From contig JAJHTX010000007.1 in assembly GCA_032164295.1 (NCBI GenBank), positions 558,001-622,000 of the forward strand: a stretch of DNA of 64,000 nt, read 5' to 3'. A program made the translations under genes and the position numbers. Each line of letters begins with the position of its first letter. The stretch's first letter is position 1. Source of the DNA: Inonotus obliquus (lineage: Eukaryota > Basidiomycota > Agaricomycetes > Hymenochaetales > Hymenochaetaceae). This document shows positions 32,801 to 45,365 of the stretch, in pieces. The notes under the pieces were generated by a model. That model was given only the letters and a program-made list of their open reading frames with translations. It did not search any database and was not told the origin of the DNA.

Positions 32801-34691
32801 CAACTGAAAACATGAGGAAATACGAGGACAACTCTCTTTCAAGTAAGAAGGTGGTTGGGACAGATAGTAACACATCTTTAGCAACTCACGCCCTATCTCA
32901 GCACCCGATGTAGTTACTTGTGATCTAGAAGCTTTACGATAGTCCGACAAGAGATGAGTAAGTACCATAGTCCTGATGAAGCATAAGCATGCCCACAGGC
33001 AACGAGATGGACTGGCCATTCGTGCGATGTGACCTGGCTGAATTTCACACTTGACCACACCGCCCGCCCGTTTGCGGTGAGGTGAGCCAGCGGGTTCAGA
33101 CCATCACACTGTCAAGAACGCAATGAGAGTCCGTGAGGGCAAGGAATTTCGAGGAAGGCAGGACCTGAGGCCGTCGATGAGCTCGATTCACATGATAATC
33201 AGGTCGAGATACGGACCAACAGTTTTGTCACAAGATGGTCGCCGTTGCGCATGTTTGCCTAGCTTTGTCGAGAGCGGAGAAGGCGAGACGGCAGCTCAAC
33301 TTAGGGGCCGCGAATCATGTATGAGGTGGGTCTTGTGTATCGGAGATGTACTACTCCTCCAACTCGGTCGAGTTATGATTATGGACCTCTGCTTGTCTTG
33401 ACCCATCATGATTGTATCAGTAATTGATACGACTCTTTGCTAGATGGTTCCGTACTCCATACAACACGCTTCCATCCTGTAATATTCGAACTGTCTCCAG
33501 CGAATGCGGGGGAAAGTGGAATGTAACTATATTGACAGAAAGTAATCATTTGCAACGATTGACCATGTGTTGTGGTACAAACAGCCCAAGAGAGATCAAG
33601 GAGGTCACCACAAGTTACAGATCCAAGATGCCTCGGTTTGACCTTGAGATGCTGCGAAGAGATGAGACAGCTTTGAGGCTAGGTCGCGATATTCAGAGGT
33701 CGTTGGCACTACAACCGTTATTTCACCTTAAGTAGAGAGACTAATATCGATGGTGAATCGTACAGCATTAACACTCACCGCTACCAATATCTCCCCACCT
33801 CAAAACCTAACACTTCCTGAAACACCATATTCTTCTCACCCATCCCTCTCGAATGTCTGATGCCTCTCGATGGATGTGTGGGTTTCGCGATACTTCAGAT
33901 GGTGCAGGTGAGATTTTTCTTGATGAGATCGTGCGGCAGTGTGGCCTTTGGGTGTTTTCGAGGGTACATAGGTCCATCGGCGTCGAATCATCGAGTAGTT
34001 AGAACTGATGAGTGAGTATTGTGGAACCATCGTCTCGTATCGAGGGCGCTTCTACTTTGTCTGACCGAAATGAAATTCATTGAACTACAGTGACACGCCG
34101 TAACCGCTTTGCTCGAGGACGAAGCGGTGTCCTCAGTCCTGCGCCAGTCGCCGGTGAAAGGATGGACCGGTAGATCAGATAACAACCGGTGGTCCTTACA
34201 TAATCCCAAAAGTAAATTGTGCCAGTCTCGATCGACTTTTCCTCACCCAATAACTCAAAAAGTGCTTTCTTTCCATCACCCATCTTCAAGCTAGTAGGCC
34301 CAAGGATGTTGAAACGAATATGAATGAGTTAAAGTTGTATGAACCACCGAGGGCGTTGAGAATGAGGAGATGATTTGAGTTGAGTGGTGAGTCGAGTAGA
34401 TATTTAATGTTATTATAGCCGCTAAGATGACTGATACGATAAGACTTGGTTCGGAGCACATCTCAACACTCATGAAACATAGAATTGCGTCCTAAGGTAA
34501 TATCAGTCGAGACGGATTGGCGAGCTTCACGCCTGACCATTACAACAGAAGGAAAGCTCTCGATCCGCGAGCGAAATAAGTAGGACAGTTCAACGGACGA
34601 ACAAATGCATCACAACAAACGCAGCCTAAGTCGACGCAGGATAAATAACAACAACATCCGCGGTACGCATAGATCGGATGACGAGGTGAAA
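32801..34691. repeat. S2 spacer, copy 2
   Basis: Homologous to 25602-27341 and 39964-41999, and diverged in the middle (33460-33735). Contains the GATAGTCCGACAAGAGATGAG (32939) and CCTTACATAATCCC (34194) landmarks. The 3' flank of A7 begins near 34320. I see no gene I can support. Confidence 0.6.
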
Positions 34692-36382
34692 TTAAGCCGC
34701 TTGTTCACTTCCACCGTGCGTTGTTCCGCTCTCCCTGTTCGAACATCAGACATTCGTCGCAAAAAGGAGGTAAGGAAATAATACGTTTGAGGATTAACGG
34801 GCTCTGCAAAATCAATTCCGCTCATCGTCCTTGACGGCATCCTGTAGCTTGTTCCTTCATTTTGGCCCCGCTCTCCGGCTTCTTTCAGGTTGAAAAGCAT
34901 TCTGCTCCCCAGAAGACAAAGGTATGACGTGTTTCCGAGTTGATTAAGAATCCCAGACAGGAAGTTGTTTGAGATCGCCAGTCTGAACTCCAAAATGGCG
35001 AACACAGAGCAGCAGATAACGCTTGAAATTACATCAGCCGACGAATCTGCAATCGACAGAGACACACACAGTACGAAATAAACAATTTGATCTTCTATAA
35101 GAACCTTGATGAGCGTGAATCCCTTGAAACCAGCGGACATTCTCCAGTACTCCGCAGCTTTATACAGCGCGAGGATCATAAGAAGGGTTCCGTACACCAA
35201 CGGCACTAACCTGAAGAGAGTTAGCTAGTGGCTCTAACTGCTCCGTAGTACAGTACTCACCAGTCGGCCATCCCCAGTTGCCATGCTGGTTCGGTGCTTA
35301 ACCCACAAACTGATATGTTTGCGTATACGTCAACTACGACTGAAGGAAGGTAAGCACTTGCGGCATAGTCCAGGCACGGGACGTACTATGCTGTAGTATA
35401 TTCAAGTAGACAGACAGCCCTAATCTAAGCACTACCTCCAATGCGAGTAATGTTTTCAGGCATATCGACAGTGTCTTGCCTGTACAGAGATGAGCACACC
35501 TTCTTTCAATTCGCGAAGTGTACTACCTTGAGAGTACAGTGCGAGCACACGGATCATTAGAATATCTAGACGGGTAATAATTATAGGAGGAACGTAAGAA
35601 GGGCTATGGATCACTCACAATCAATCGAAATAATGATTACCCAGTCTTATATGCAGTTAGATTCTATTCGACTAGCTCGCAAAGATTTGCGAACACTCAC
35701 TAGAGATGGTCTTCGTCCACATTGCGAATTTGCCTGAGGCGAGTCAGCTTCGCTGGTATACCAGACTTCAGTCCTAGCCACTTACACCTGGGAGAATAGC
35801 GGTCAATAGCGAAACATAGATGGAATAGGGAAACTCACAGGGGAGAGGTCACGGTGAATGCCCACACTTTCAAGTTACAAGTGTCAGTTCTACAACTATT
35901 TGCAGAATTCTGATCAACTTACCATAGAGCCAGGCGACAGTACCAAGGATTCCAATATATCGATTCTACAGAATTCTCACTACCGGAAGAGCTCCGCGAA
36001 GAGTATCATTCACCATGAAGTAGATACAATCAACCGGCCTTCGTGGGATTTTCTGCATTGTCTATGGTAAGCGCTGTACACCATGAGCAAGAGAAATGAT
36101 TAGAACAAGATACCCAAAAATATTTGGCCTAGACGATTGGAAAGGTCAGCTTGCGTGAGCCCTTTATTTGTTCGTTCTCACTTCTTTATCAAGCGTGATA
36201 ACTTTCGTATTGTTAGCCCATGACGCTAGCGTATCGTATGGATTGTTTTGCTTACTGGCATCGTAGACGAGGAGTGCGATAATCATGACCTGAAAGTCCT
36301 GGGCGATACGCCATTGCGCTACGATTTCTTTGACCTCACTGGGGTCAAGCGACACCACGTCGGATCGGATAAAAAGAGGCAT
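34692..36382 (-). CDS. A7: DUF6533-type membrane protein
   Basis: Start at 36382 (MPLFIRSDVV). Exon 2 adds ITLDKE, and the next exons KYFW (first codon GCC instead of GTC) and TMQKIPRRPVDCIYFM. The large exon is open from about 35206 to 34790 (VLCVSLSIADSSADVISS, LFNLKEAGERG, GIDFAEPVNPQ). The last exon reads ESGTTHGGSEQAA and ends in TAA at 34692-34694. The terminal exon is single, so the product has about 340 residues. No stop or shift was seen. Twin promoter upstream (S1 class). Confidence 0.82.
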
Positions 36383-36430
36383 GGAGCGAAAAGACTGAAC
36401 CAGTAGATGGAACTTGTGGTACTGAAATAG

Positions 36431-36480
36431 TATTTATACATGCGCTTTGGTACTGAATTGTAGCATACAAGATTCATACG
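36431..36480 (-). promoter_or_regulatory. Twin core promoter of A7
   Basis: TATTTATACA (36431-36440; TGTATAAATA on the coding strand) lies 49-58 bp upstream of the ATG. A tandem copy about 40 bp further carries a decayed GATTCATACG at the TATA position. A1, A9 and A10 have the same duplication. Confidence 0.5.
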
Positions 36481-37502
36481 TGCTATTAAGAACTTACAAG
36501 AATATATCACGAGAACAAGAAGGTCGGAGTAGCTCCTGCAACACAGTACTCAATAAAGGATGTATCATAGATTGATGAATTATCTGCATGCTCGTAGGAC
36601 CACTGTTCACAAATTTCCATCAGCAAGAACGTCCTACTAATTCAGTTTTTCGATGATATCAATCACTGGCCATCACGGCAGCTTCCATGCCAGATATCGT
36701 GCAAACACAGCCTGCCACCCAGATGATCATATCCTAGTTGTTACGAGCTTTATATGATTCGAAGAGGGCGAGTTCATAGCTCAAGCTATAGAAGCCTTAG
36801 AACATCGAGGAGCAAAGAGAAGACCAATCGTCAATTCCAGGGTCTTCTTTCCCCAGAGTATTCCGTCCCAGGTCAGTTGAGCACTAACAACAATGCTCCG
36901 TACCTATCATGATGCCACCAGCATCACTGCATCAAGGCCACCACCTTCCCGAAATCTTTCCGCTTATCAGAAGGTATGTATGAGTTCTCTGAGCACTGGT
37001 CCCGAGCTATTTTTGCAGAGGCGACGGATGAATGGGAGAAATCTCAGACGGACAGATGGAGACATAGACATGTTGGTGATGCAAGAGTGCGAGTGAGGAG
37101 CGAGATTGGGTATGTGCTTACGTCACTCACATAACCTACTTGATTATGTCAACAATGTCGCAGAGACACACAGAGACACAGAGACACAGACAATGGAGAC
37201 AAAAAACAACTAGAGATGAAATTAGTAATAACACATCCAAAGGGGGGAAGGGAAGCCGAATGAATCAATCAAAGAAACACAATAGATAGTTATGTAGATT
37301 TGTCAAGTTGGAAGGAAGAGTGGAAGAGAAAGGCGAGCTTTGATTTTTATCTTCCTTCTGTTGGATCGTGGATTAACACTGGGTAGCGAGTCCGGTGCGC
37401 AACCAAAAATGGTAAGGGAGGGAGACTAAATCAAAGCAATGAACGACATCAATGTCAACAACGAATCTGACTCGTCAGCGTCGTCGTCGTCGCTGTCGTC
37501 GC
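36481..37502. repeat. S1 spacer between A7 and the gene-B remnant
   Basis: S1 copy, shortened in its first half. It holds the simple CACAGAGA tract (37157-37190), the ACACATCCAAAGGGGGG block and the 3' flank of gene B, ending at the B stop codon. Confidence 0.6.
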
Positions 37503-37783
37503 TCAATCAACCTGCCTATCAATAGTGATCTTGACCCCATAGTTACCCGGTCCCTGCGGCTCATGATGACGGGTATCAACAATATTGACCTGTTCATCAC
37601 TCGGTACAAGTCCATGTCCAGCTTCCTTCCCTTCATTAACGCTGCTCTTCCCATCTGCATCCCAATCATGACGAGATTTGTCACCAGCAGCTCCCATGTC
37701 TCCAATAGTGTAAGTCTGTCCTACTGTACCGACACCACCCAGGGTAGAGTTGATGTTGAGTACTTCCGGTTCACCTCCTTGAG
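37503..37783 (-). pseudogene. Remnant of the gene-B 3' end
   Basis: Stop at 37503-37505 after IDRQVD. Upstream come GNYGVKI, EAGHGLVPSDEQVNIVD and GDMGAAGDKSRHDWDADG, then GEPEVLNINSTLGGVGT. Similarity to gene B (53549-53829) ends at CTTGAGTACATGA, where A-gene 3' flank follows. It has no start or upstream exons, so it is a duplicated tail of about 93 codons. Confidence 0.85.
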
Positions 37784-38085
37784 TACATGATCAATGGATT
37801 AACCCGCAAGGGTCGCAAAGGGTTGCCATGAATGGTCAGCTCGGCATATGAACGTAAGAATAAAGTCTCGCATAAATGTGAATGAAATAAGACACGGCGA
37901 ACAATACGAACTGACGTCCTCCAAATCTATCTATTATATGAAATGGGAGACTTCTGACACTTGGGTGAATTAGAGGGGAGACAACTAAATATATCATGAC
38001 GATCGCAGCCTGAATACCGATCCGAGTCGACCCAAGAGAAAACACCAATATCCGTAGTACGCATAGATTCGATGACGGGGTGGAA

Positions 38086-39875
38086 TTACACCACTTGTTC
38101 GTTTCCACCGTTCGTCGCTCCGCTTTCCCTATACAAATATCAGGCATTAGCCGCAAAACGGAGGTAAAGAAGCATTACCTTTGAAGATTAACAGGTTCAG
38201 AAGAGTCTATCTCACTTATTACTTCACTTCCGCTGTGTGTCGCTCCGCTTTCCCTGTACGAATATCAGACATTCGTCGCAAGAAGGAGGTAAAGAAGTAA
38301 TACCTTTGAGGATTAACAGGTTCTGCAAAGTCAAGCGAACTCATCGTCCTCGACGGTGTCCTGTAACTCGTCCCTTCATTCTGACCCCGCTCGCCAGCTT
38401 CCTTTAGATTGAAAAGCATTCTGCTTCCGAGGAGAGAGAGTAACGACGGGTCTCCTAGTTGATTAAGAACCGTATACAGGAAGTCGTTCGAGATCGCCAG
38501 TTTGAACGCCAAAACGGCGAACACGGTGCAGAAGATAACACTTGAAGATGCATCAGCTAACGGATCCGGGAATGACGGAAATACGCACAGTACGAAATAC
38601 ACAATCTGGTCTTCTATGAGAACTTTGACGAGCGTGAACCCCTTGAATCCAGCAGACATTCTCCAGTACTCCGCAGCCTTGTACAGCGCGAGTATCATGA
38701 GAAGAGTCCCGTACGCCATCGGCACCAACCTAAACCAAGTTAGCTAACGGCTCTGACTGCTCCGTAATACTGACCATTCGGCCATTCCCAGCTGCCATGG
38801 TAGAACGGTGTTTGATCCACAAACTGAGATATTCGCGAATACGCCAACTGCGGCTGAACGAAGGTAAGCACTTGCGGCACAGTCTAGGCACTGGACGTAC
38901 TGTGCTCCAATATTTCCAAGTAAACGACCAGTCCTAATTTAACTGCAGCCTCCAATGCAAGTAATGTCTTCAGGCATATCGACAGTATCTTGTCTGTACA
39001 GAGTTGAGCACACCATAATTTAATTCGTGAAAGCGTACCTCGAGAGTACAGCGCAAGTACACGGATCATTAAAACATCTGTACGCCTGAAAATTTAGGAG
39101 GGACGGAAGGAGGACTATGAATCACTCACAATCAATTGAAATAACTATCATCCAGTCTTATGCGCAGTTAGATTCTATTCGACGAAATTCAAGAGAATTC
39201 TCACTAGCGATATCGCTCGTCCACGCCGAAACGTTGCCTGCTATGTGTCAGCTTTGCCGACATGACTTCGGTACTAGCCACTCACACCTGGGCGAATAGT
39301 GGTTAGTGATGAAATATAGATGGTGCCGGGAAACTCACAGCGGAAGGGTCGCAGTGAACGATCCAACTTGAGTGCAACAGGTGTCAGTTCGACGATCAGA
39401 TGCAGAATTCCACGACGTACTGTAGAGATAGGCGACAGCACCAAGGATTCCAGTATAGCGATTCTACAGAATTCTCGCTACCGGAAGAGCTCCACAGAGA
39501 GCATCACTCACCATAAAGTAGACAAAATCGACCGGCTTCCGCGGGGTTTTCTGTGACATCTGTGATAAGCGCTGCAGGCCATGAACGGGAGGGAGACTTT
39601 GAACTAAATACCCAGATATGTTTGACCTAGACGGGTGGGAAAGTCAGCTTGCATGAGCTACTCATTTATTCGTTCTCACTTCTTTATCAAACGTTATAAC
39701 TGTGGTATTGTCAGCCCATGGCGAGAGCGTATGGATTATTTCACTTACTTGCGTCGTAGACGAGGAGGACAACAACCGCTATCTGAAAGTCCTGGGCGAT
39801 ACGCCATTCCACCACGATTTCCTTGATATCACTTGGGTCAAGCGACACCTCGTCGGATCGGGTGAAAAGAGGCAT
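38086..39875 (-). CDS. A8: DUF6533-type membrane protein, duplicated last exon
   Basis: Start at 39875 (MPLFTRSDEVSLDP). Exon pattern as in A6. The donor after MAEW-type exon 12 is GTCAGT rather than GTGAGT. The large exon is open from about 38728 to 38304 and differs from A6 by few residues. Duplicated terminal exons (SEVISEIDSSEPVNLQR, then ESGATNGGNEQVV) end in TAA at 38086-38088. It appears intact. Among the array members A6, A8, A10 and A11 are most alike in the large exon. Confidence 0.82.
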
Positions 39876-39954
39876 GGGATGTGAAGACAATGCAAATAAA
39901 ATAGACTCAGTATAGGTGGTTGGGGCTTCGACTAAAGGAATGAACTACACAATG

Positions 39955-39963
39955 CTATATAAG
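39955..39963 (-). promoter_or_regulatory. TATA box of A8 (S2 class)
   Basis: CTATATAAG on the plus strand (CTTATATAG on the coding strand), 80-88 bp upstream of the ATG, in the same context as A6. Confidence 0.45.
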
Positions 39964-41999
39964 CTGCCGAAAATATGGGGAAATACGAGGACAACTCACT
40001 TCCGAGTAAGAATCGGGACAGATATATCAACATATTTTCGGCAACACACACCCTATCTCAGCACTCTATGTAGTTACTTGAAATCTAGAAGCTTTACGAT
40101 AGTCCGACAAGAGACGAGTACCATAGTCCTGGTGAAGCATAAGCATGCCCACAGGCAACGAGATGGACTAGCCGTTCATGCCGTGTGGCTTGCATCCGCA
40201 CTTGACCATACCGTCCACCCGCTTGCAGTGAGGTGAGCCACCTGGTTAGACATCAAACAGTCGAGCAGTCGAGAACACAATGAGAGTCCGCGAGGACAAG
40301 GAATGTCGAGGAAGGAGGGACCTGAGGCTCTCGATGAGAACGATTTGCATGATGATCAGGAAGAGATATGGGCCTAAAGCTATGTCACTGGATGGTCGCC
40401 GCTGCGCATGAATACCTGGTTTCGCTGAGACGCTTGTGTCGCAGTTGCTGGCTGTAAATTCTGGCGTGATTGATCCATGAGAAGGCGAGACGGCAGCTGA
40501 AGTTCAGGAGACTCGAGTCACGTATGATGTGGGTCTTGTGTCTCAGGACGTACGTACTCCTCTAGCTCGGTCGAGTTATCTCCACTTGTCTTCATCTATC
40601 ATGATTTTATCAGCAATTGATACGACTCTTTGCTGGATGCCTCCGTACTTCAGTAAATAGGTCTCCATACTATAACCTTTGAATAGCTTCCAGGTTTGAC
40701 AAGCGAATGCGAGGAGAAGTGAAATGGGAACGTATTGACAACAAGCCAACTTTTCAACGATTGGCCTTCTGTTATGGTACAAACAGTTCAAGAGATATCG
40801 AGACAAGACGCAATGTAATCCTGGATCTTATCATTGAAGCTAGCTCAAGACACTCAGAAGTCATTAAAACTATTAATTGCGCGTTCAGCAGATATCGCAA
40901 CATTGACGATGAATCGTACACCATTTCACTCACCAGCACCAGTACCAACAATATCTCCCTCAGACCCATCTACTCAAAACGCAACACTTTCTGGAACACC
41001 AACTCTTCCCACCCTTCTCTCTCGAATGTCTGGTACCTCTCGATGAGCGCGTGGGTCGCGTGATGCTTCAGACGCTTTCGGTGAGATATATCTTGATGAG
41101 ATAGTGCATGTTGGGTGTAGGTCCATCGGAGTCGTATCATCGAGTGGAAAAGTTAGAATTGATGAGTGAATAAGAAAGGTCATACACTAGTATTGCGGCA
41201 CCATCGTCTTGTATCAAAGTCACTTCTACTTTTCTCTGTTCGAAATGAATTGAATTGAACGACAGCGACGCGCCATTGTCATTTTGTTCGAGGTCTGCTT
41301 CGACAAAGCTCACAGACGCGGACCGTCCGCGTCTGTGGAACTGTGGGAAGGTAGTTCAAAGAGCCGGTAAATCGAATCGGATAACAACCGGTGATCCTTA
41401 CATAATCCCGGAAGTAAATTGTGCCTGACTCGACAGACTTCACATCACCCATCAGCTTAGAAAATGCATATCCTCTCCATCACCCATCTCCGTCACCCAT
41501 CTTCAAGGGACACAACAACCACATAGTGAAAACCTATACTTTCTATACAAAACTAAACCTAACCGAGTTACTGAATAACGAAGGATTGCCAATAGTCGGT
41601 AGGGCGCATGGACAGTGAACGACTATGAACAAATTGAAGTTGGATGAACTTCTGAGAGTGTTGAGAACGAGGAGATGGTTTTTGTTGAGTGGTGAGTCAA
41701 GTAGATATATGTTATTATTGTAACGGCTTGGATGACCAACAGGATGAGACTTGGTTCGGAGCACTAATGAGTTCAAAGCACCAATAGAAATAGAATAATA
41801 TCAGTCAAGACGGACTGGCGAGCTTCACGTCCGACCATTACAACAGAGGAAAGCTCTCGATCCGCGAGTGAAATAAGTTGGACAGTGCAACGGGCGAATA
41901 GATGCATCACAACAAACGCAGCCTAGATACAACTCGAGTCGACGCGAGATAAATAAGAACAACATCCGTAGTACGCATAAATCGGATGACGATGTGAAA
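39964..41999. repeat. S2 spacer, copy 3
   Basis: Homologous to the two other S2 copies. A plus frame at 40707-41063 (CYGTNSSRDIETRRNVIL...) continues the frame seen at 26241-26450. A GC-rich imperfect palindrome (CACAGACGCGGACCGTCCGCGTCTGTG) lies near 41310-41336. The A9 3' flank begins about 41640. Confidence 0.55.
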
Positions 42000-43672
42000 T
42001 TATGCCACTTCCTCTCTTCCACTGTGCGTCACTCCGCTTTCCCTGTACATGTATCAGAAATCACTCGCGACTAGGAGGTAAGGAAAAAATACCTTTGAGG
42101 ATTAACGTTCTCTGCAAAGTCCATCTCGCTCATCGTCCTTGACGGCGTCCTGTAGCTTGTTCCTTCATTTTGGCCCCGCTCTCCAGCTTCTTTTAAATTG
42201 AAAAGCATCCGGCTGCCAAGAACGGAGAGAATTGCCGGGTTTCCGAGTTGGTTCATAACTGCATACAGAAAAGTATTCGAAATTTGCAGTGTGAACTCCA
42301 AAATGGAGAACATGGAGCAGCAGATAACGCTTCAACTTGCATTAGCCGACGAATCTACAATTCAGAGAACACTCACAGCACAAAATACACGATCTGGTCT
42401 TCTATCAGAACCTTGACGAGCATGAACCCCTTGAAACCCGCAGACATTCTCCAGTACTCCGCAGCCTTGTACAGAGCGAGTATCATGAGAAGAGTCCCGT
42501 ACGCCAACGGCACTAACCTGATCAGAGTCAACTAGCGTCTCTGACTGCCCCGAATTACTTACCAATTGGCCATCCCCAGCTGCCATGGTACATCGGTGCT
42601 TGCTTCACAAGCAGAGATAGTCGCAAAACGACCAACTTCAGCTGAACGAATGTAAGCGCTTGCGGCACAGTCCAGGCACGGGACGTACCATGCTCTAATA
42701 AATCCAAGTAAACAGCCAACCCTAATTTGAACGCCACCTCCAAAAAAAGTAATGCCTTCAAGCACATCAACAGTGTCTTGTCTGCACAGAGTTGAGCACA
42801 ACTTCTTTCACATTCGTGAAGCTTACCTTGAGAGTACAGCGCGAGTACACGGATCATTAGAATATCTGGACGAGTGATCATTATAGAAGGAACGGAAGGT
42901 GGAGAATGGATCGCTCACAATCAATCGAAATAACGACCACCCAGTCTTATGTGCAGTTAGATATCTATACGACTAGCTCGCAAAGAATACTCACTAGCGA
43001 TGGTCTGCGTCCACACTGAGAATTTGCCTGAGGTGAGTCAGCTTCGCCGGCGGTATGCCAAACTTCAGTACTAGCCACTTACACCTGGGCGAATAATGGT
43101 CAATAGCGAAACATAGGTGATGCCGGGAGACTCACAGAGGAAGCGTCACGGTAAATGACCCCGCTTGATGGTTACAAGTGTCAGTTCCACCACCAGATGA
43201 ATAAATCCGATAGACTTACAGTAGAGGAAGGCGACAGTCAAGGATTCCAATATAGCGATTCTACAGAGTTCTCACTACCAGAAGTGCTCTACTGAGAGCA
43301 TTGCTCACCATAAAGTAGATAAGATCAACCGGCCTTAGTGGGATTTTCTGTATTGTCTATTGTAAGCACTGTACACCATGAGCAGGAGGAAGAATTTGAA
43401 CAAGATACCCAAAAATATTTGACCTAGACGATTGGAAAGGTCAGCTTGCATAAACTACTCTGTTGTTCGTTCTCACTTCCTTATCAAACGTTATAACTGT
43501 GGTATTGTCAGCCCATGACGAGAGCGTATGGATCATCTCACTTACTGGCATCGTAGACGAGGAGGACGACAACCGCGATCTGAAAGTACTGGGCGATGCG
43601 CCACTGCGCTACGATTTCTTTGACCTCATTGGGGTCAATCGACACCACGTCGGATCGGGTAAAAAGAGGCAT
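42000..43672 (-). pseudogene. A9: DUF6533-type gene, large exon broken
   Basis: Start at 43672 (MPLFTRSDVV) and the small exons look normal. In the large exon QIVYFVL is followed by TGA (42373-42375). The next 60 bases carry a deletion, and the family frame resumes only at 42313 (FSILEFTLQISN, LFNLKEAGERG). The last exon reads ESGVTHSGREEVA, TAA at 42000-42002. A product would end inside the sixth helix. Confidence 0.82.
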
Positions 43673-43720
43673 GGAGCGAAAAGACTGAACCAGTAGATGG
43701 AACTTTTGGTACTGAAATAG

Positions 43721-43770
43721 TATTTATACATGCGCTTTGGTACAGAATTGAAGCATACAATATTTATACA
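43721..43770 (-). promoter_or_regulatory. Twin core promoter of A9
   Basis: Two identical TATTTATACATG motifs (43721 and 43761) exactly 40 bp apart, the nearer 49 bp upstream of the ATG. Each follows a TTGGTAC(T/A)GAA(A/T)T block. Confidence 0.6.
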
Positions 43771-45087
43771 TGCTATCAAGAACTTACAAGGATATATCAC
43801 GGGAACAAGAAGGTCGGAGTAGCTCCTACAACACAGTACTCAATAAAGAATGTATCATAGACTGATGAAGTATCTGCATGTACGTAGGTCCATTGTTCAC
43901 ATATTCCCATCAGCGAGGACGTCCTACTGATTCAGCGTTTCGATGATATCCACTTACCATCACGGCAGCTTCCATTCTGGACTGGAATAGCTCTAATCTT
44001 GCTTATCTTCTATGGATATGACTGTCGTCGTCCTTCATGAATTAACTTGAGCAGCGACCCAGCAGGCTGGGGTGAACCCGCTGTGACGTCCCTGGTCTTG
44101 TACGCTAAGTCTCAGTATCTGATCCGTGACGATGAGGATGAGCGAGGTTCGGATTATCACATAGTTGAGAATATGAGTAGAGGCTAAGAGCAAAGCCGCT
44201 ACGGGTGGCGGAACCTGGGATTGATGATGACTCGGAGCTCGGACCACATGATAATCAGAACAAGATGCGAACCTACGGTGTTCCACAAGATGGCCGTTAT
44301 CGTGCAAACACCCAGATGATCACATCCCATTACGAGCTTCATATGATTCGAAGAGGGCGAGCTCATAGCTGAAGCAATAGAAGTTCTAGAACAGGTCAGT
44401 TGAGCACGAACATCAATGGTCCGTACCTATCATGATGCCACCAGCATCACTGCATCAAGACCACCACCTTCCCGAGCCCGAGATCTTTCCGCTTATCAGA
44501 AGGGAGGTATGAGTTCTCCAATTACTAGTCCCGAGCTCTTTTGTCAGAGGCTACGGATGAATGAGAGTAAACCCAGACGGAACGGAGTCGTGTTGGTGGG
44601 ATGCAAGACTGCGTGTTGGGGAGGTGTATATTGTAGGGATGATTCGGTATGTGCTTACATCACTCATGTAGCCTATTATGTCAACAATGCCTTACTGTCT
44701 TGTTGTACAAATCACAAATCAATCAGATCAATACACATATCCGTATCGTATAAAACAGACACACAAGACACACACAGAGACGCACAGACACAGACATGGA
44801 GACAAAAAAACAACTAGAGATGAAATTAGTAATAACACATCCAAAGGGGGGAAGGGAAGCCGAATGAATCAATAAGAAACACAATAGATAGTTATGTAGA
44901 TTCGTCAAGTTGGAAGGAAGTGGAAGAGAAAGGCGAGCTTGGATTTTTATCTTCCTTCTGTTGGATTGTGGATCAGCACTGGGTAGCGAGTCCGGTGGGG
45001 CAACCAAAAATGGCAAGGGGGGAGGAGACCGAATCAAAACAATGAAGGACGTCAACGTCAACGAATCCGACTCGTCAGCGTCGTCGC
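43771..45087. repeat. S1 spacer between A9 and the gene-B remnant
   Basis: Full-length S1 copy with the ATAATCAGAACAAGATGCG block (44250), the simple CACA/GAGACAC tract (44760-44795) and the AAGGGGGGAAGGG block (44843). Then 3' flank of gene B. No gene. Confidence 0.6.
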
Positions 45088-45365
45088 TCAATCAACCTGC
45101 TTATCAATAGTGATCTTGATCCCATAGTTACCAGGTCCCTGCGGCTCATGATGACGGGTATCAACAATATTGACCTGCTCATCACTCGGTACAAGTCCAT
45201 GTCCAGCTTCCTTCCCTTCGTTAACACTGCTCTTCCCATCTGCATCCAATCATGACGAGATTTGTCACCGGCGGCTCCCATGTCTCCAATAGTGTAAGTC
45301 TGTCCTACGGTACCAACACCTCCCAGGGTAGAGTTGATGTTGAGTACTTCCGGTGCACCTCCTTG
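45088..45365 (-). pseudogene. Remnant of the gene-B 3' end, frameshifted
   Basis: Same extent as 37503-37783. One C is missing in TGCATCCAATCATG (about 45241-45255), shifting the frame. Ends at the same CTTGAGTACATGA joint. Confidence 0.85.

Noticed and set aside
37150..37195. CACAGAGACACAG simple tract, also at 44760, 49420 and 53215, considered as a regular array
   Set aside because: An ordinary microsatellite inside the duplicated S1 spacer; there are no unique spacers, so not CRISPR-like.
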